A stretch of 64,000 nt of DNA, taken from Trema orientale. Taxonomy: Eukaryota; Streptophyta; Magnoliopsida; Rosales; Cannabaceae. Location: NCBI GenBank assembly GCA_002914845.1, contig JXTC01000270.1, positions 38,219 to 102,218 of the forward strand, given 5' to 3'. The translations under genes and the position numbers were made by a program. Positions 34,999-46,335 of the stretch are shown here, piece after piece (the first letter of the stretch is position 1; every line of letters begins with the position of its first letter). Below the pieces are notes generated by a model, which was not told the DNA's origin, did no database searches, and saw only the letters and a list, made by a program, of their open reading frames with translations.

Positions 34999-37118
34999 TC
35001 AAGCAAAAACGGTCCTTGCTAAGAGGCTAGTGAAAATATCAGCTAGTTGTTTTTCAATACAAACAAATTCGAGTATAATTTCACTTTTTTGCATATGACC
35101 ACGAAGAAAATAATGTCTAATATCAATATGCTTAGTACATGAATACAAAATGTGATTTTTGAACAAATTGATAGTACTAGTATTTTCACATTTAATAGGC
35201 ACAAGATTGTAATTCATTCCCAAATCCATTAATGTTTGTTTCATCCATAGAATTTGAGCACAACAATTGCCTACAAAAATGTATTCGGCTTCGGTAGTAG
35301 AAAAAGAAACAGAATTTTGTTTCTTACTAAACCAAGATACAAGTGAATAACCAAGAAAGTAACAAGTGCCATTTGTTCTTGCAGTCGGTTTGACAACCGG
35401 TGAAGTCCACATCCAAAAAACTAGTAATGTTAAAGTGTGTGCATTTTGGTTACCATAATCCTAGGTTTATAGTGCCATGCAAATATTTCAAGATAAGTTT
35501 TACTGCTCTAAGATGTGATTCTTTAGGATTAGATTGAAATCTAGTACATAGATAAACACTAAATATTATATCTGGTCTACTAGTCATTAAGTAAAGAAGT
35601 GATCCGATCATACCTCGATATTTGGTGATATCTACTACTTTACTTTTTTCATCTTTGTCAAGCTTGAATGAAGAGCTCATTGGTGTTCTCATTGACTTGG
35701 AGTTTCCATATCAAACTTCTTTAACATATCCTTAATGTATTTGGATTGATTGATGAAAATACCTTCTTTGCTTTGTTTGATTTAGAGGCCAATGAAGAAG
35801 TTTAGTTCTCCCATTATGCTCATTTCAAACTCATTATGCATACTCTTAGAAAACTCTTCACAAAGAGAAACATTAGTAGCACCAAATATAATATCGTCAA
35901 CATAAATTTGGACTATAATCATCTCTCCCTTTTTCTCTTTATAAAAAGAGTAGTATCCGCTTTTCCCATAGTAAAACTATTTAGAATCAAGAATTTACTT
36001 AATCTATCATACCAAGCTCTAGGAGCTTACTTTAAACTATAAAAAGTTTTTTTTAATTTAAAAACAAGATTCGGATACTTATAATTTTGAAAACTAGGTG
36101 ATTGGGCTACATATACTTCTTCCAAAATGTATCCATTTAGAAATACACTCTTAGTATCCATTTGGTATAGGATAAAATCCTTATAACATGTGAATGCTAA
36201 AAGTATCCTTATGGATTCTAATCTTGCTATGGGTGCAAAAGTTTCTTTATAATTGATACCTTCATCTTGATTGAAACCTTGAGCTACTAGTCTAGCTTTG
36301 TTTCTTATAATCACCCCATGCTCATCTACTTTATTTCTAAAGACCCATTTAGTTCTAATAATTGATTAGTCCTTAGGTCTTGGAACTAATTCCCATACAT
36401 AACTTCTATCAAATTGATTTAATTCTTTTTGCATAGCTAAAATCCATGATTTATTTTTTGCTGATATTTTTAAAAAAATTTGGTTCAATTTGAGAAATAA
36501 AAGCTATATTATTACAAATATTTCTAAGTGATGCTCTAGTTTTGACTCCTTGTAAGGGGTTACCTAGAATTTAGTCTTTAGGATGAGCATAATTGAATTT
36601 TAAATCTTGAGGAAGAGAGAGAGTGTTATCATTGTCGCTTTCTTTTTCTTTCTTAAAATCTTGTTGTAGTTGGATGTCCTTCTCTCCATTTATTTTCTCA
36701 TTGACACTTAGCACATTTGAGCTTGGTTTCATACCTACAACATCATCATCCTCTATTTTTCTCTCCTCAAAGAGAGTGTTAGACTCATCAAAAATAATAT
36801 GTATAGATTCTTTTACTACCAATGTTCTTTTATTAAAAACTCTATAAGCTTTACTAGAAGTAGAATATCTAAGAAAAATACCGATATCAAATTTTGAATC
36901 AATTTTTCCCAATTATCTTTAGTATTCAAAATAAAAAATTTGCAACCAAAAATTTTAAAATAGCTAATGTTAGGTTTTCTATCTTTTTAAAGCTCATAAG
37001 ATGTCTTCTTCAAAATTTGCCTTATCATAACTCTATTCACAATATGACAAGCGGTACTTATCACTTCAGCCCAAAAATATTTTAGCAAACCATTTTCATT
37101 TAGCATGCTTCCTACCAT
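34999..37118 (-). pseudogene. Element D pol: integrase end, reverse transcriptase and RNase H (copia type)
   Basis: From right to left on the minus strand: integrase C-terminal part and linker (36571-36912 plus decayed sequence to 37118); RT N-terminal part with NKARLVAQGFNQDEGINYKETFAP (36027-36314); the catalytic YVDD at 35892-35903 in a frame interrupted on both sides; SRPDIIFSVYLCTRF (35450-35692); and RNase H with GYSLVSWFSKKQNSVSFSTT then EAEYI (34999-35412). RT copies element RNA into DNA and RNase H degrades the RNA strand. Stops and frame changes separate the blocks, so no polyprotein can be made. Confidence 0.85.
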
Positions 37119-37500
37119 TTATTGTAAGGTTATATTGTTTCTTTCAACTATTCCATTTTGTTGTGGAGTTCTAGGTGCTGAAAAATTATGGTCAAAATTA
37201 TTTTTGTAACAAAAAGCTTCTATTTCATCATTTTCAAACTCACCACCATGATCACTTCTAATAGATATAATGGTATAGCCTTTTTCATTTTGTACCTTTA
37301 TACAAAAAATGGTGAGGACATTTAAAACATCATTTTTATGAGCAATAAATAGAACCCAAGTTAATCTTGAAAAATCATCAACTATCATAAAAGTATAGTA
37401 TTTTCCACCAAAGTTTTTCTTTGAAAGTTTAAAAATAGTATTCATACTAGCATGTCCAAGTCTACTATGCCAAAGCCAAGAATCATCTTTTAAAACCGAA
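37119..37500 (-). pseudogene. Element D integrase core with internal deletion
   Basis: WLWHSRLGHASMNTIFKLSKKN is the start of the GAG_pre-integrase/zinc region. It jumps directly to FGGKYYTFMIVDDFSRLTWV in the core. The stretch that should contain the CxxC half of the HHCC zinc site and the first catalytic Asp (the DLFGP region) is absent. IRSDHGGEFEND (second Asp) and PQQNGIVERNN (Glu) remain. Loss of the first catalytic residue would inactivate integration. Confidence 0.8.
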
Positions 37501-37886
37501 AAATACTTATAGTATACACATTTATAGTATACACATTATCTTTTCTTTCTCCTTCAAAATAATTTCTTTTGAATAAGTATCCTCAATTAAGCATTTGAAA
37601 GGCCCAAAAATAACTTTATAACCTTTATTATAAAGTTGACTTATACTAAGTAAATTATGTTTAAGACTATCAACAAGCAAAATACTTTCTATAATGGGTG
37701 AAGAAGTAGTTTCAATGTTACCTATATCCAAGATTTTACCTTTGGCATTGTCTCCAAATGTAACATGTCATCCATTTTTTTTTTTTTGTGAATGACAAAA
37801 GTAAAGAGTAGTCTCTAGTCATGTGTCTGGAGCAACCACTATCTAAGTACTTAAAGTTCTTCTTCTTTTGTACTTACAAGTAAGAA
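37501..37886 (-). pseudogene. Element D protease region
   Basis: On the minus strand KYLDSGCSRHMTRDYSLL (about 37810-37865) gives the copia protease active site D-S-G. It is followed, after a poly-A-length frame change at 37777-37788, by SILLVDSLKHNLLSISQLYNKGY (37522-37731), the usual bridge to integrase. The protease would have matured the Gag-Pol polyprotein. Confidence 0.7.
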
Positions 37887-39542
37887 TCAAACTTTGATTT
37901 CTGGTACCCATACTAATTTGGGTCCTTGAGGGTTAGTTCTAGATTCTTTTGGTACCCAAGCTAGTTTTCTACCAAAATACGTATTTTTCTTCACAAAGCA
38001 TGAAAAACTAGTGTGTCCATCTTGATTGCAATAAGTACAAGTGTGCTTTGTGCTACTTGTACTAGCTTTCACAAAATAATTTTTGAGGTATTTTTGTTTT
38101 ATGGAAGATTTATACCCAATACTTCCTTTGTCAAAAACACACTTTTGTCCAATAAGTATCATGTCAAAATTTTTCTTTTCATTTGTAAATTTGTGGACAA
38201 TCTTAGTCAAGTCGAAAATCTTGTCATTCAAGGAAGTATTTTTTTTTTTTTTTTTGACAAAAGATCACAATTGCTACAAGGTAATTTTACTTTCTTTTCT
38301 TTTGTAAGCTCTTCAACTATTTTTGACAAGCTAAGAATTTTCTTTTTGAGAGCGTTGTTTTTGAAAATAAGTTTTTCATAATTTTTGTGTAAATTATTGA
38401 AATCACTCAATAAACTTTCATATGATAAATCACAATCACTATTATCTTTACTACTAGTATCACTATCATCAAGAAATTTAATTTTAGATTCAAGAGAGCT
38501 TACCTCATTTTCTAATGCCATGAAACACATATTGGCAATTTTTTCTTATTCTTCTTCATTGGATTCTTCTTTATCACTATCATCCTAAATGGCCTTCATT
38601 GTCTTCTTCTTCATTTTTCTTCTTAAGGGACATTCATTCTTCATATGTCCCAATCTTTTGTATTCAAAGCAAGTAATGGGATCATCCTTTCCTTTCTTCT
38701 CTCGATAGTCATTGCCTTTGGTGTTCTTCTTGAAATTCTTCTTTTTGAAGTTCAAGTACTTCTTGTACCTTTTAGTGGGTAGGGCAATATCTTCTAACTC
38801 ATTATCCGCAAATTCTTCTTCTTCCCATTGCTTTCTTGCATAGTGGCTTTAAGAGCAATTCCTTTCTTTTTCTTCTCCTCCCCTTTATCTTCGTTCATTT
38901 CCTTCATAAGGATTTCATAGGGTCATGAAGGATCCAATGAGTTCTTCAAGAGAAAGTTTGCTAAGGTCTTTTGAATCTTGAATAGTTATGCCCGAGGAAG
39001 ACTTCTAACTATTTTGCTCACCAATTCACCATTTGGAACAAAATTTCCTAAAGTACCAAGAGAGTTAATAATAGTAGTGAATCTTGTAAACATTTGAGAA
39101 ATAGGTTCATCTTTTTCCATTTTGAACAACTCATAGTTTCTAGTAAAGATATTAATTCTAGTTTCTTTCATGGAGCTAGTTCCTTGATAAGAGACTTCTA
39201 ACATGTTCTATAATTCATGACATCTCTAGCTTTCTCAACATTGTTATATATATTCCTATCTAAATCACACATAAAAATATTTCTAGGTCTTCCATTTTTA
39301 GTGAAAGTGATTTTATCCTTTTCTTCATATTCCTCTATATCCTTTTCTACTTCTCTTCCATCAACAATTTTTGTTATTTCCAAAGAGTCTTTAGTAACAA
39401 TATACCATAAATCAAAATTAATAGACCTAATATAAGTGTCCATCCAGTTTCTCTAATAGTTAAAATCACTTCCATTGAAAAATGGTGGTTTAAAAGGTGA
39501 CAACCCTTCGTATTGAAAAGAAAAATTGTTTGGGCTAGCCAT
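37887..39542 (-). pseudogene. Element D gag (SIRE type)
   Basis: Starts MASPNNFSFQYEG at ATG 39542. A TAG interrupts at 39453-39455, followed by NWMDTYIRSINFDLWYIV (39198-39443) and FTRNYELFKMEKDEPISQMF (38986-39204), the UBN2-type gag. A first CCHC-like knuckle near 38640-38675 reads CFEYKRLGHMKNEC with the second Cys replaced. A second, CTYCNQDGHTSFSC (37887-38231), is intact. Then comes the SIRE-typical YFGRKLAWVPKES. A coiled-coil-like stretch lies at 38228-38530. Several frame changes break it. Confidence 0.82.
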
Positions 39543-39577
39543 CTCAAAAACGGTTAAGTTTTAAAAAATTTAGCACT

Positions 39578-39593
39578 AAGCTCTAACACCAAT
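39578..39593 (-). other. Primer-binding site of element D (tRNA-Met type)
   Basis: The minus strand reads TTGGTGTTAGAGCTTAG next to the 5' LTR. It matches the initiator tRNA-Met primer TGGTATCAGAGC with two differences. Confidence 0.75.
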
Positions 39594-40925
39594 TATTAGC
39601 CCAAGATTAGCTAACCTAAGAGGGGGAATTAATTAGATTTTAAAATTTTTTGCAAACTTTTCAAGAAGGGCAAGTAAAATATGCAAGTAACGACAATATC
39701 AAGTAAAAATAGCTAAATAACATGCACAAGCTCAAGATAAATAAATTAAAGAGATAGGAATAGAGAAATGTAAATACTATTTTTATGAGATTCAATAAAT
39801 ACGACGGTTTGTCTACGTCTCCAGCTCTTGGCAACACGCTTCGAGCTTTTCACTAACGGATCAAGAAAAAGGACTTGACAGACCCTTATACACAACAAGT
39901 GATTTCTCCTTAGGCACACTCACGCCTTTATAATAGCCTTGAATCCGGCTCTATATGCCTAACTCGGATTGTTTAGACTCTGGTGCTAATCTCATATAAA
40001 CCGGGTTGTTTATGAATCCGGTGTCAACCTCACCTCACAATTACAATTTGGTTTTTGTTGAAACACTCAACTAGAATCTCTCTTTAATGAAGATAATTGA
40101 TACAAGATAAACTTAGAGAGAATAAATGTGAACACAAGATATGATCTAGTTTGGCTCAAGTGATTTTTGTGAAAATGTGGATTTAAAAGTTTGAATTAGA
40201 AAAATTGATTTGAACAACTTGAATATGATATGAGCAATATAAGGATGTTCAAAAATTGTTTCAAGTCTTAGAAAAGCTTCTATTTATAGACTCGAATGAA
40301 AACTATCCGTTTTAGACCGTTTGACAGACAATCTGTCATTTTCAGTAGACCGAAAGTGTGTTTTCGGTCGACCAAAAATACTAGCCGTTGATAGTGTGGT
40401 TCTAACGGTCGAATTTAAAAAACTGTTGAAATTCGGTAGACCGAAAACTGGGAATCGATCTACCGAAAATACTAGAGAGCTTGTCTTGATTTTATTTCAA
40501 GTCTTTTTCGATTCTTTTCAAAATTGTGACTTTATAAATTGATTTTTATTAAATATGAATACTATAGAAATTCATAAATCAATTTAAAAGCTTGTAAAAT
40601 AAATTTTCAAACTTTAATTGGAGATAAACTAGTTTGAATCTGTTGGTTTGAAAATTTCCTATTCTTAAAAAAATTTGAGCCATTAAGATCATATTATATG
40701 TAAACAAGTATTCAAATACAAGAGCTAATTAATTAACCTTTGCTAGTCTAAGTCTTGTATTCTTGATCTTCATCTTCAAGTTCTTTTCCATAAACCATCT
40801 TGAATGTCTTGTGATCCTTTCAATATAGATTGCTACACACTCAAGTAGATTATTAATTCTTAATCATATATTCGCTAACTTCAAAACATGAGTATAAGGT
40901 TGATGATACAAAGCATGAGTCAACA
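39594..40925 (-). repeat. Element D 5' LTR
   Basis: 1332 bp, uninterrupted. TATAAATAG on the minus strand at 40280-40288. Upstream on the minus strand, at 40335-40480, lie palindromic words TTTTCGGTCGACC and TTCGGTAGACCGAA. The outer end is GAGTCAACA. Confidence 0.9.
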
Positions 40926-40930
40926 AAGCA

Positions 40931-41953
40931 TTCATGGTGTCACTTTATGTCTACAACAAATCAAAATTCCTTCCTAGCACAAACAGTACAAAAGGAATTC
41001 AGTATTTATTGTACTAAAGGTTGACTACAATGAATCTAATAAGGAGGATATTAGATTGATAAGAAAATTAAGTAACACATGTATAATAGTGATTAAAGGA
41101 TATAAACAATGAGGTCTACCTAGAGTTTAGATTATACCTATTTTTCCCCCGAGAGATTCACCATTTCACCTTAGCAACATGCAAGATTTAATAAACATGG
41201 TGAAGAACAATAATTAGTATGAATACAATATGAACATAGCTTTGAACAGAAAATTCTTACAATTTTGAAGGTAAAGCAAGATTATAACAAAATGAATAAC
41301 AAGAGAAGAACAAAAGAGAGTGATCTTAATCTCAAATTAAGAGGCTTCCTAAGCCTAGCTTAAGCATCTATTTATAGAAAAACTTGGAGATACAAAGTCA
41401 AAATTTGTAGGCTAGGGATAAGTGTAAGGTGACATTTTATTTTGGCAGATTCATTCTCCTGTATATGAAACACAATAAGTTTTGACAAACTAGGTCTTAA
41501 TCAAAGAAGAGAAAATAAAGTCTTATCACTTAGCAGTCGTATGCCACCAAAACCACATCAATCATAGCCGTATTTCTTGACTTGGAGCAAAAATGGTGAA
41601 GATAGGTTCTGCTGAGTCAAAACCGGTAGTTGATCTTATCATTTAGAAAGATCTGGTCAGATTTGGGCTGATTTAGAATTTTCTCAAAGCACAAACTATC
41701 TATACATTTTTGAGTATATGTCCATAGCATCAAGAATCCCTCAATTTAGGATTGTAATATGGCCAGAATGTGCCAAATATTGAAGTGTGCCAGGCTAAAC
41801 GTAAATGCAGTCTAATTTGTAATATTATCCATTTATGACCTATTTCAAAATACGCTGGGCAGATCTTGTAGATTGGGTTTAGTTTGGCATTGAGTGTAGA
41901 ATTCATGGGTTTAAGAATTGGATCAATCTCTTGTGTGGTTTAGAATCTGTGCC
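40931..41953 (-). repeat. Element E 3' LTR, right part
   Basis: Resumes after D at the second AAGCA and matches 43440-44488 (CATTTATGGTG, CAACATG, AAGAATTGGAT). It ends abruptly at TCTGTGCC, where RT coding sequence joins. Confidence 0.8.
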
Positions 41954-42850
41954 TTTTTTCCTAATCACAAGATTCTTTCTTCACACCATCTCAAGACTTT
42001 TTCCAAGTTCATTAGACAATCATCGAAAGAATCACCAAAACCAGATAAATCATCCATGAAAATTTCAAGAGAACATTTAGCCATATCACTAAATATGCTA
42101 AGCATGCATCTTTAAAATGTGACCGGTGCATTTCATAATCCAAAATGCATCATACAATAAGCAAATATACTAAATAGACATGTAAAAATGGTTTTCTCTT
42201 GATCTTCAAATGCATTTTCAATTTGATTGTACACTGAATACTCATCTAGGAAACAGTAAAATTCATGTTCCGTAACTCTTTCAAGAATTTGATCCATAAA
42301 AAGCAAAGAGAAATGGTCTTTCCTGGGAAATGGTCTTTTCTACTCATTGAATTAAGTTTCCTATAGTCAATACACATGCGCCAACCAGTAACAATCCTAG
42401 TTGGAATTAATTCATTATTTTCACTTTTGACCACAGTAACTCTAGATTTCTTAGGTATAACTTGGGTAGGACTTATCCATTTACTATCAAAAATAGGATA
42501 AATGATTCCATTACCTAGGAGCTTAATGACTTCATTTCTTATTATTTCTTTCATATTAGGATTAAGCCTTCTTTGTATTTCTCTTATGAGTTTGTTATTT
42601 TCCTCTAAATAATTCTTATGTGTACAAATCAAAGGAATTATTCCCTTTATATCAGCTATGGTCCATCCTAATGCAGATTTATACATTTTCAAAGTTTGTA
42701 ATAACTTACTTCTTGGTGTTCATCAAGTTTGGAAGAAATTATTACTGAAAAAGACTCATCTTCCCCTAAAAAGGAGTATTTGAGATCGGATGGCAATGGT
42801 TTCAACTCAAGCTTGGGTGATTGAATGCTTGAAGGTATTGTTACACTGGA
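41954..42850 (-). pseudogene. Athila-type reverse transcriptase fragment of element E
   Basis: From 42850 leftwards: LKPLPSDLKYSFLGEDESF, then SALGWTIADIKGIIPLICTH, then GWRMCIDYRKLNSMSRKDHF in frame 42246-42692. After a frame change come NAFEDQEKTIFTC and the catalytic FMDD at 42049-42060 (EIFMDDLSGFGDSFDDCL). The match to Athila-lineage RT is clear. The RT palm is cut at about 41954 where it fuses with LTR sequence. RNase H and integrase are gone, so it is a dead fragment. Confidence 0.85.
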
Positions 42851-43008
42851 ACGTGGTGGTAATTCTTCGAATCTTGGTCTCTATCCTCTGCATCTAGTGG
42901 AGGCATGTACAATCTTAGGAACTTGACTGGTTCAAATTAATTCTTGGTTGAGTATTGGTAGATGCAGAGGGTTGAGTATTGGTAGGTACCTCACAAGTTC
43001 CAAAAACT
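42851..43008 (-). other. Element E internal remnant next to the 5' LTR
   Basis: Contains a short imperfect direct repeat (GGTTGAGTATTGGTAG twice, and ACTTGACTG(A/G)TTCAAATTAA twice, the second copy overlapping the LTR start). CCAAAAACT before the LTR matches the spacer found beside the primer sites of A, B and C, but the TGGCGCC core is lost. Confidence 0.45.
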
Positions 43009-44490
43009 TGACTGATTCAAATTAATGAAGTCTTCTTCCAAATGCAGGAATGTCAAAGTAATAAATTACTCAGCAAGACCGAAATCGATCCACAGGAAGG
43101 TTAGTGAATAATACAAAATCATAAAATATATATTACAAGAATAAAAAGGATGGGAAAAAGTATGTTATAGGATGATTATAACAGTATGAAACAAAGTGAC
43201 AGAAATATAATGATATGAAGTTCCAAAATTAAACACAGCCAAAGATTAGGGGATCCACTCTTGGGTACATCAAATAAGTATAATCTAAGCTCTATTATCA
43301 CTCAATTGGAATCCACATATAACGAAGGTTCTAATCGGAGGAATTATCATTAAAGGTCCATTATTAGTTATTTATGTGATTGTATTAGTTTTCTTAATTA
43401 CCTTCTTTGATAACGCCAACACTTGCAAATGTGGTCAAGCATTTATGGTGCTACCTTATGTCCACAACAAATTAAAATCCCTTCCTACAATAAATGGTAC
43501 AAAAGGAATTAAGTATTTATTTGCGAAAGATTGACTACAATGAATCAAGACCCATCACTTAACAAGGAGGATATTAAGATTGATTAAGAAAATTAAGTAA
43601 CACATGTATAATAGTGATTAAAGGATATATATAATAAGGTCCACCTAGAGTTTAGATTATATCTATTTTTCCCCCAAGAGATTCACCCTTTCACCTTAGC
43701 AACATGTAAGATTAAGTAAACATTATGAAGAAAAATAAGTAGTATGAATACAATATGAACATAGCTTTGAACAGAAAATTCGTACTATTTTAAATTGCAA
43801 AGCAAGATTATAACAACATGAATAACAAGAGGAGAATTAAAAAAAGTGATCTTGATCCTAAACTAAGATGCCTCTTAAGCCTAACTTAAGTATCTATTTA
43901 TAAGAATACTTAAGTATCTGTTTATAAGAATACTTAGAGATACAAAGTGGCACTTTATTTTGGCATATTCATTCTATCCCAAAGATATATCTGGAACACA
44001 ATAAATTTAGATGAACTAGCTCTTGATCAAAGAAGAGAAAATGAAGCTTTATCACTTGGCAGTCATATGCCACCAAAATTGCATCAATCATGGATATAGT
44101 TCTTGACTTGGACTAAAAATGGTGAAGATAGGTTATGCTAAGTCAACACTGATGGCTGATCTTATTATCTATTAAAATCTGATTTTTTTACCCAAATTTC
44201 GGCTGATTTGGAATTTTCTCAAAGAACAAAATATCAAGACCTTTTTGTTTTTGTATCCAAAGCATCAGGAATCACTGAATTTGGAATTGTAATGAGGCCA
44301 GAATAGGCCAAACATTGAAGCATGTCTGACTAAATGTGAATGCAATCTAATTTGAAATATCGTCCTTTTGAGACCCACTTCGAAATAATTTGCACAGATC
44401 TTGTGAATTACTTTAGTTGCATTGAGTCTAGAATCCATGGGTCCAAGAATTGGATTAATCTCGCATGTGGTCTAGAATCTGTGCCTAATT
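43009..44490 (-). repeat. Element E 5' LTR
   Basis: Homologous to 13051-13483 plus 40931-41953. The right edge is uncertain: it could extend as far as about 44655 because the partner LTR is truncated there. Confidence 0.75.
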
Positions 44491-44667
44491 AACGAGACTT
44501 GCACAAAAACAAATATTTAGCACAAATTAGGGATAACTCTTGCTTTTATACTTATATCTACGAAAGTGTTTTAAATTATGGAATTTAATGAAACTCTAAG
44601 TATGTAATGATAATATAATTTCTTAATAAATGTACATAATTAGGCATTCATCAATAACCTAGCTGCT
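44491..44667. other. Unassigned AT-rich junction
   Basis: Either the last part of E's LTR or decayed copia pol sequence. No ORF and no clear LTR terminus. Confidence 0.3.
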
Positions 44668-44767
44668 CCATTGACTAAAACACTGCCTAGCAAGAGCTTT
44701 GAGGGTCACCTTATAGGTTTAGGAATGCGAAAGATGTAATAGATTACTTTTTGTGTAAGTGGGATAT
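44668..44767 (+). pseudogene. C-terminal end of a copia pol (RNase H tail) and polypurine tract
   Basis: Reads NNLAAPLTKTLPSKSFEGHL, then IGLGMRKM and a stop. This is the conserved last segment of Ty1/copia pol (ADxLTKxL, then FxxHxxxLGM). A GTAAGTGGGA purine tract follows and the LTR begins directly after. Only about 30 codons survive; the rest of pol is missing on the left. Confidence 0.8.
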
Positions 44768-46335
44768 TGTTAAGATTATGCCCAAAAAGTGGTTATCATT
44801 TATGGATATTTATTGAATATTTTTGATACTTAATAAATGGATATTTTATGCATAGTATTTGTGATAATATTTTGATTATTAGTATAATAATAAACGTCAA
44901 AAGGTTCCATCATTTATTCATTAGAGAAATATCTTAATAAACTTGTTTATTAAAGTTGAGATATATTTTTTCTAATTAAATCAAATAAGATTCTTCACAA
45001 CTAATAAGAGAAGCTGGACACATCTCTTGGATCGTGTTGTAAGACTTTGTGCATTTACCATGTGTTTTAATCTATATTAATATGACCATGTGCAAAAAGT
45101 CTTAGTACGTAAATATTAAACATGGACCATGTAAAATATGTTATTGTAATAAGTGTCGTTGACAATAACATATTCTCACAAACTTAATAATAAACGCATG
45201 TCTTTCTTAATCCTGAAATAAGTGATGAACCCATGTTTATAATTTGTATTATTTGATATGTTAAAAGGTAGGAATTAAGAAATTGACGATCTAGACGATG
45301 GCATTTTAGTAATGCATTATTATGGGGCATTGGGAACATCTACTTATAGATATTGAATCTACAACTCTATTATATAGATAAGTGAATACTACCTTGAGGA
45401 GCTATAGAAGCTTGGATGATTTAAACCTAAGTTAAATAATTAATGAAATTAGAAATTTTATTAATTGAAGACATTCTGTAAGTTTGGTCATCCATTAGAT
45501 TATAGTATTGTATCAAGGAATTGAAAGATATAATTGGAGGGACAAAATGGTAATTTTGCCTAGCTCCAATTATTGGTATTTATGTGGAGATACACAGGTA
45601 CATATAAATATCTAATGGACATAATTTTCAATTATAAAGTATCTTGTGATATTTATTTAATTAAAAAGTGCAATTTGGACCTTTAGTAGAATAAGTTCAT
45701 AACTAATAGTACAAGCCCACTTCTATTAAGAGTTAATTATAACTGGGCCTTTATATATTGGAGTTTGAATTAAATAGGTCCACTTGGGTCCTCAACCTAT
45801 ACCAATATCTTGGGCTACATAAGATCAATTGGGCTCAAATAGTTTTTAGGGCAATTGCACAAAAAGGGAGAAAAAAAAACCGGACTGATCAGTAGGTCAT
45901 TGCGGCCCACCACACTGCTTCGTGAGCCCCTAGGCTCACTAGGGCTGGTCGAATTCCTCCATAGGGATGAGCCAATAAAAGGCTCTTTCCCCCTCCCCTC
46001 CTCTCGTTGAGTAGTGATTCAGTTTTGACTAAAGCATTAGTTTGGCAACTGCACAAAAACTGAGAGAAAAGTGAGAGAGAGAAATTTTTGGAACCACCAT
46101 TAGAGTTTTTGGATTCTCATTTGGAGGTTGATCAAGATCATGGTACCCACACATCTCTGCAGTTACAAGCTTGGTGTATAGGAAGGAAGACTCATTTGTT
46201 GAGGTATACAATCTCTTGCATGTATTTTGACCATGACAAAGATCTTGAAAGGTTTTATGTAAAACTATAATCCAGAAAAAATTATATTTTCCATACTTCT
46301 CCTTATCTTTAATTTTGTCATGTTTTCATAAATAA
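44768..46335 (+). repeat. Copia 3' LTR
   Basis: Begins TGTTAAGATTATGCCC right after the pol tail and purine tract. It has an AATAAAAGGCTCTTTCC core-promoter-like stretch near 45975 and a pyrimidine-rich leader. It is family-related to the LTR at 12018. The right end is uncertain because it grades into the tandem array at about 46330. The small frames at 46029-46270 look non-coding. Confidence 0.65.

Larger units (their letters stand above)
13484..40925 (-). mobile_element. Element D: SIRE/Maximus-type Ty1/copia retrotransposon, interrupted by A and B
   Basis: Flanked by the target duplication AAGCA (13479-13483 and 40926-40930). LTRs start TGTTAGCCTAAG (13484) and TATTAGCCCAAG (39594) and both end GAGTCAACA (20831, 40925). 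A SIRE-like gag-pol lies at 34.9-39.5 kb and an extra ORF at 21.3-22.5 kb. A polypurine tract (minus strand AAAAAGGGGGAGAT) adjoins the left LTR, and a tRNA-Met-type primer site lies left of the right LTR. Subtracting the nested elements, D is about 9.4 kb. Multiple stops and an integrase deletion make it defective. Confidence 0.9.
13051..44500 (-). mobile_element. Element E: Athila-like Ty3/gypsy element, internally deleted, host of the whole nest
   Basis: The left LTR (13051-13483 plus 40931 to about 41953, split by element D) matches the right LTR (43009 to about 44490) over about 1.45 kb, e.g. TAATGAAGTCTTCT and GATAACGCCAACACTTGC in both. Between them lie only about 1 kb of minus-strand pol (RT). 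The right LTR is the 5' LTR; CCAAAAACT just left of it is what remains of a primer-site context. The RT sequence runs straight into the left LTR at about 41953, so a deletion removed RNase H, integrase and the LTR edge. No matching target duplication was found. Confidence 0.7.

Noticed and set aside
46029..46270. Two 60-codon frames on opposite strands in the copia LTR leader
   Set aside because: Overlapping, motif-free, and inside the R/U5 part of the LTR.
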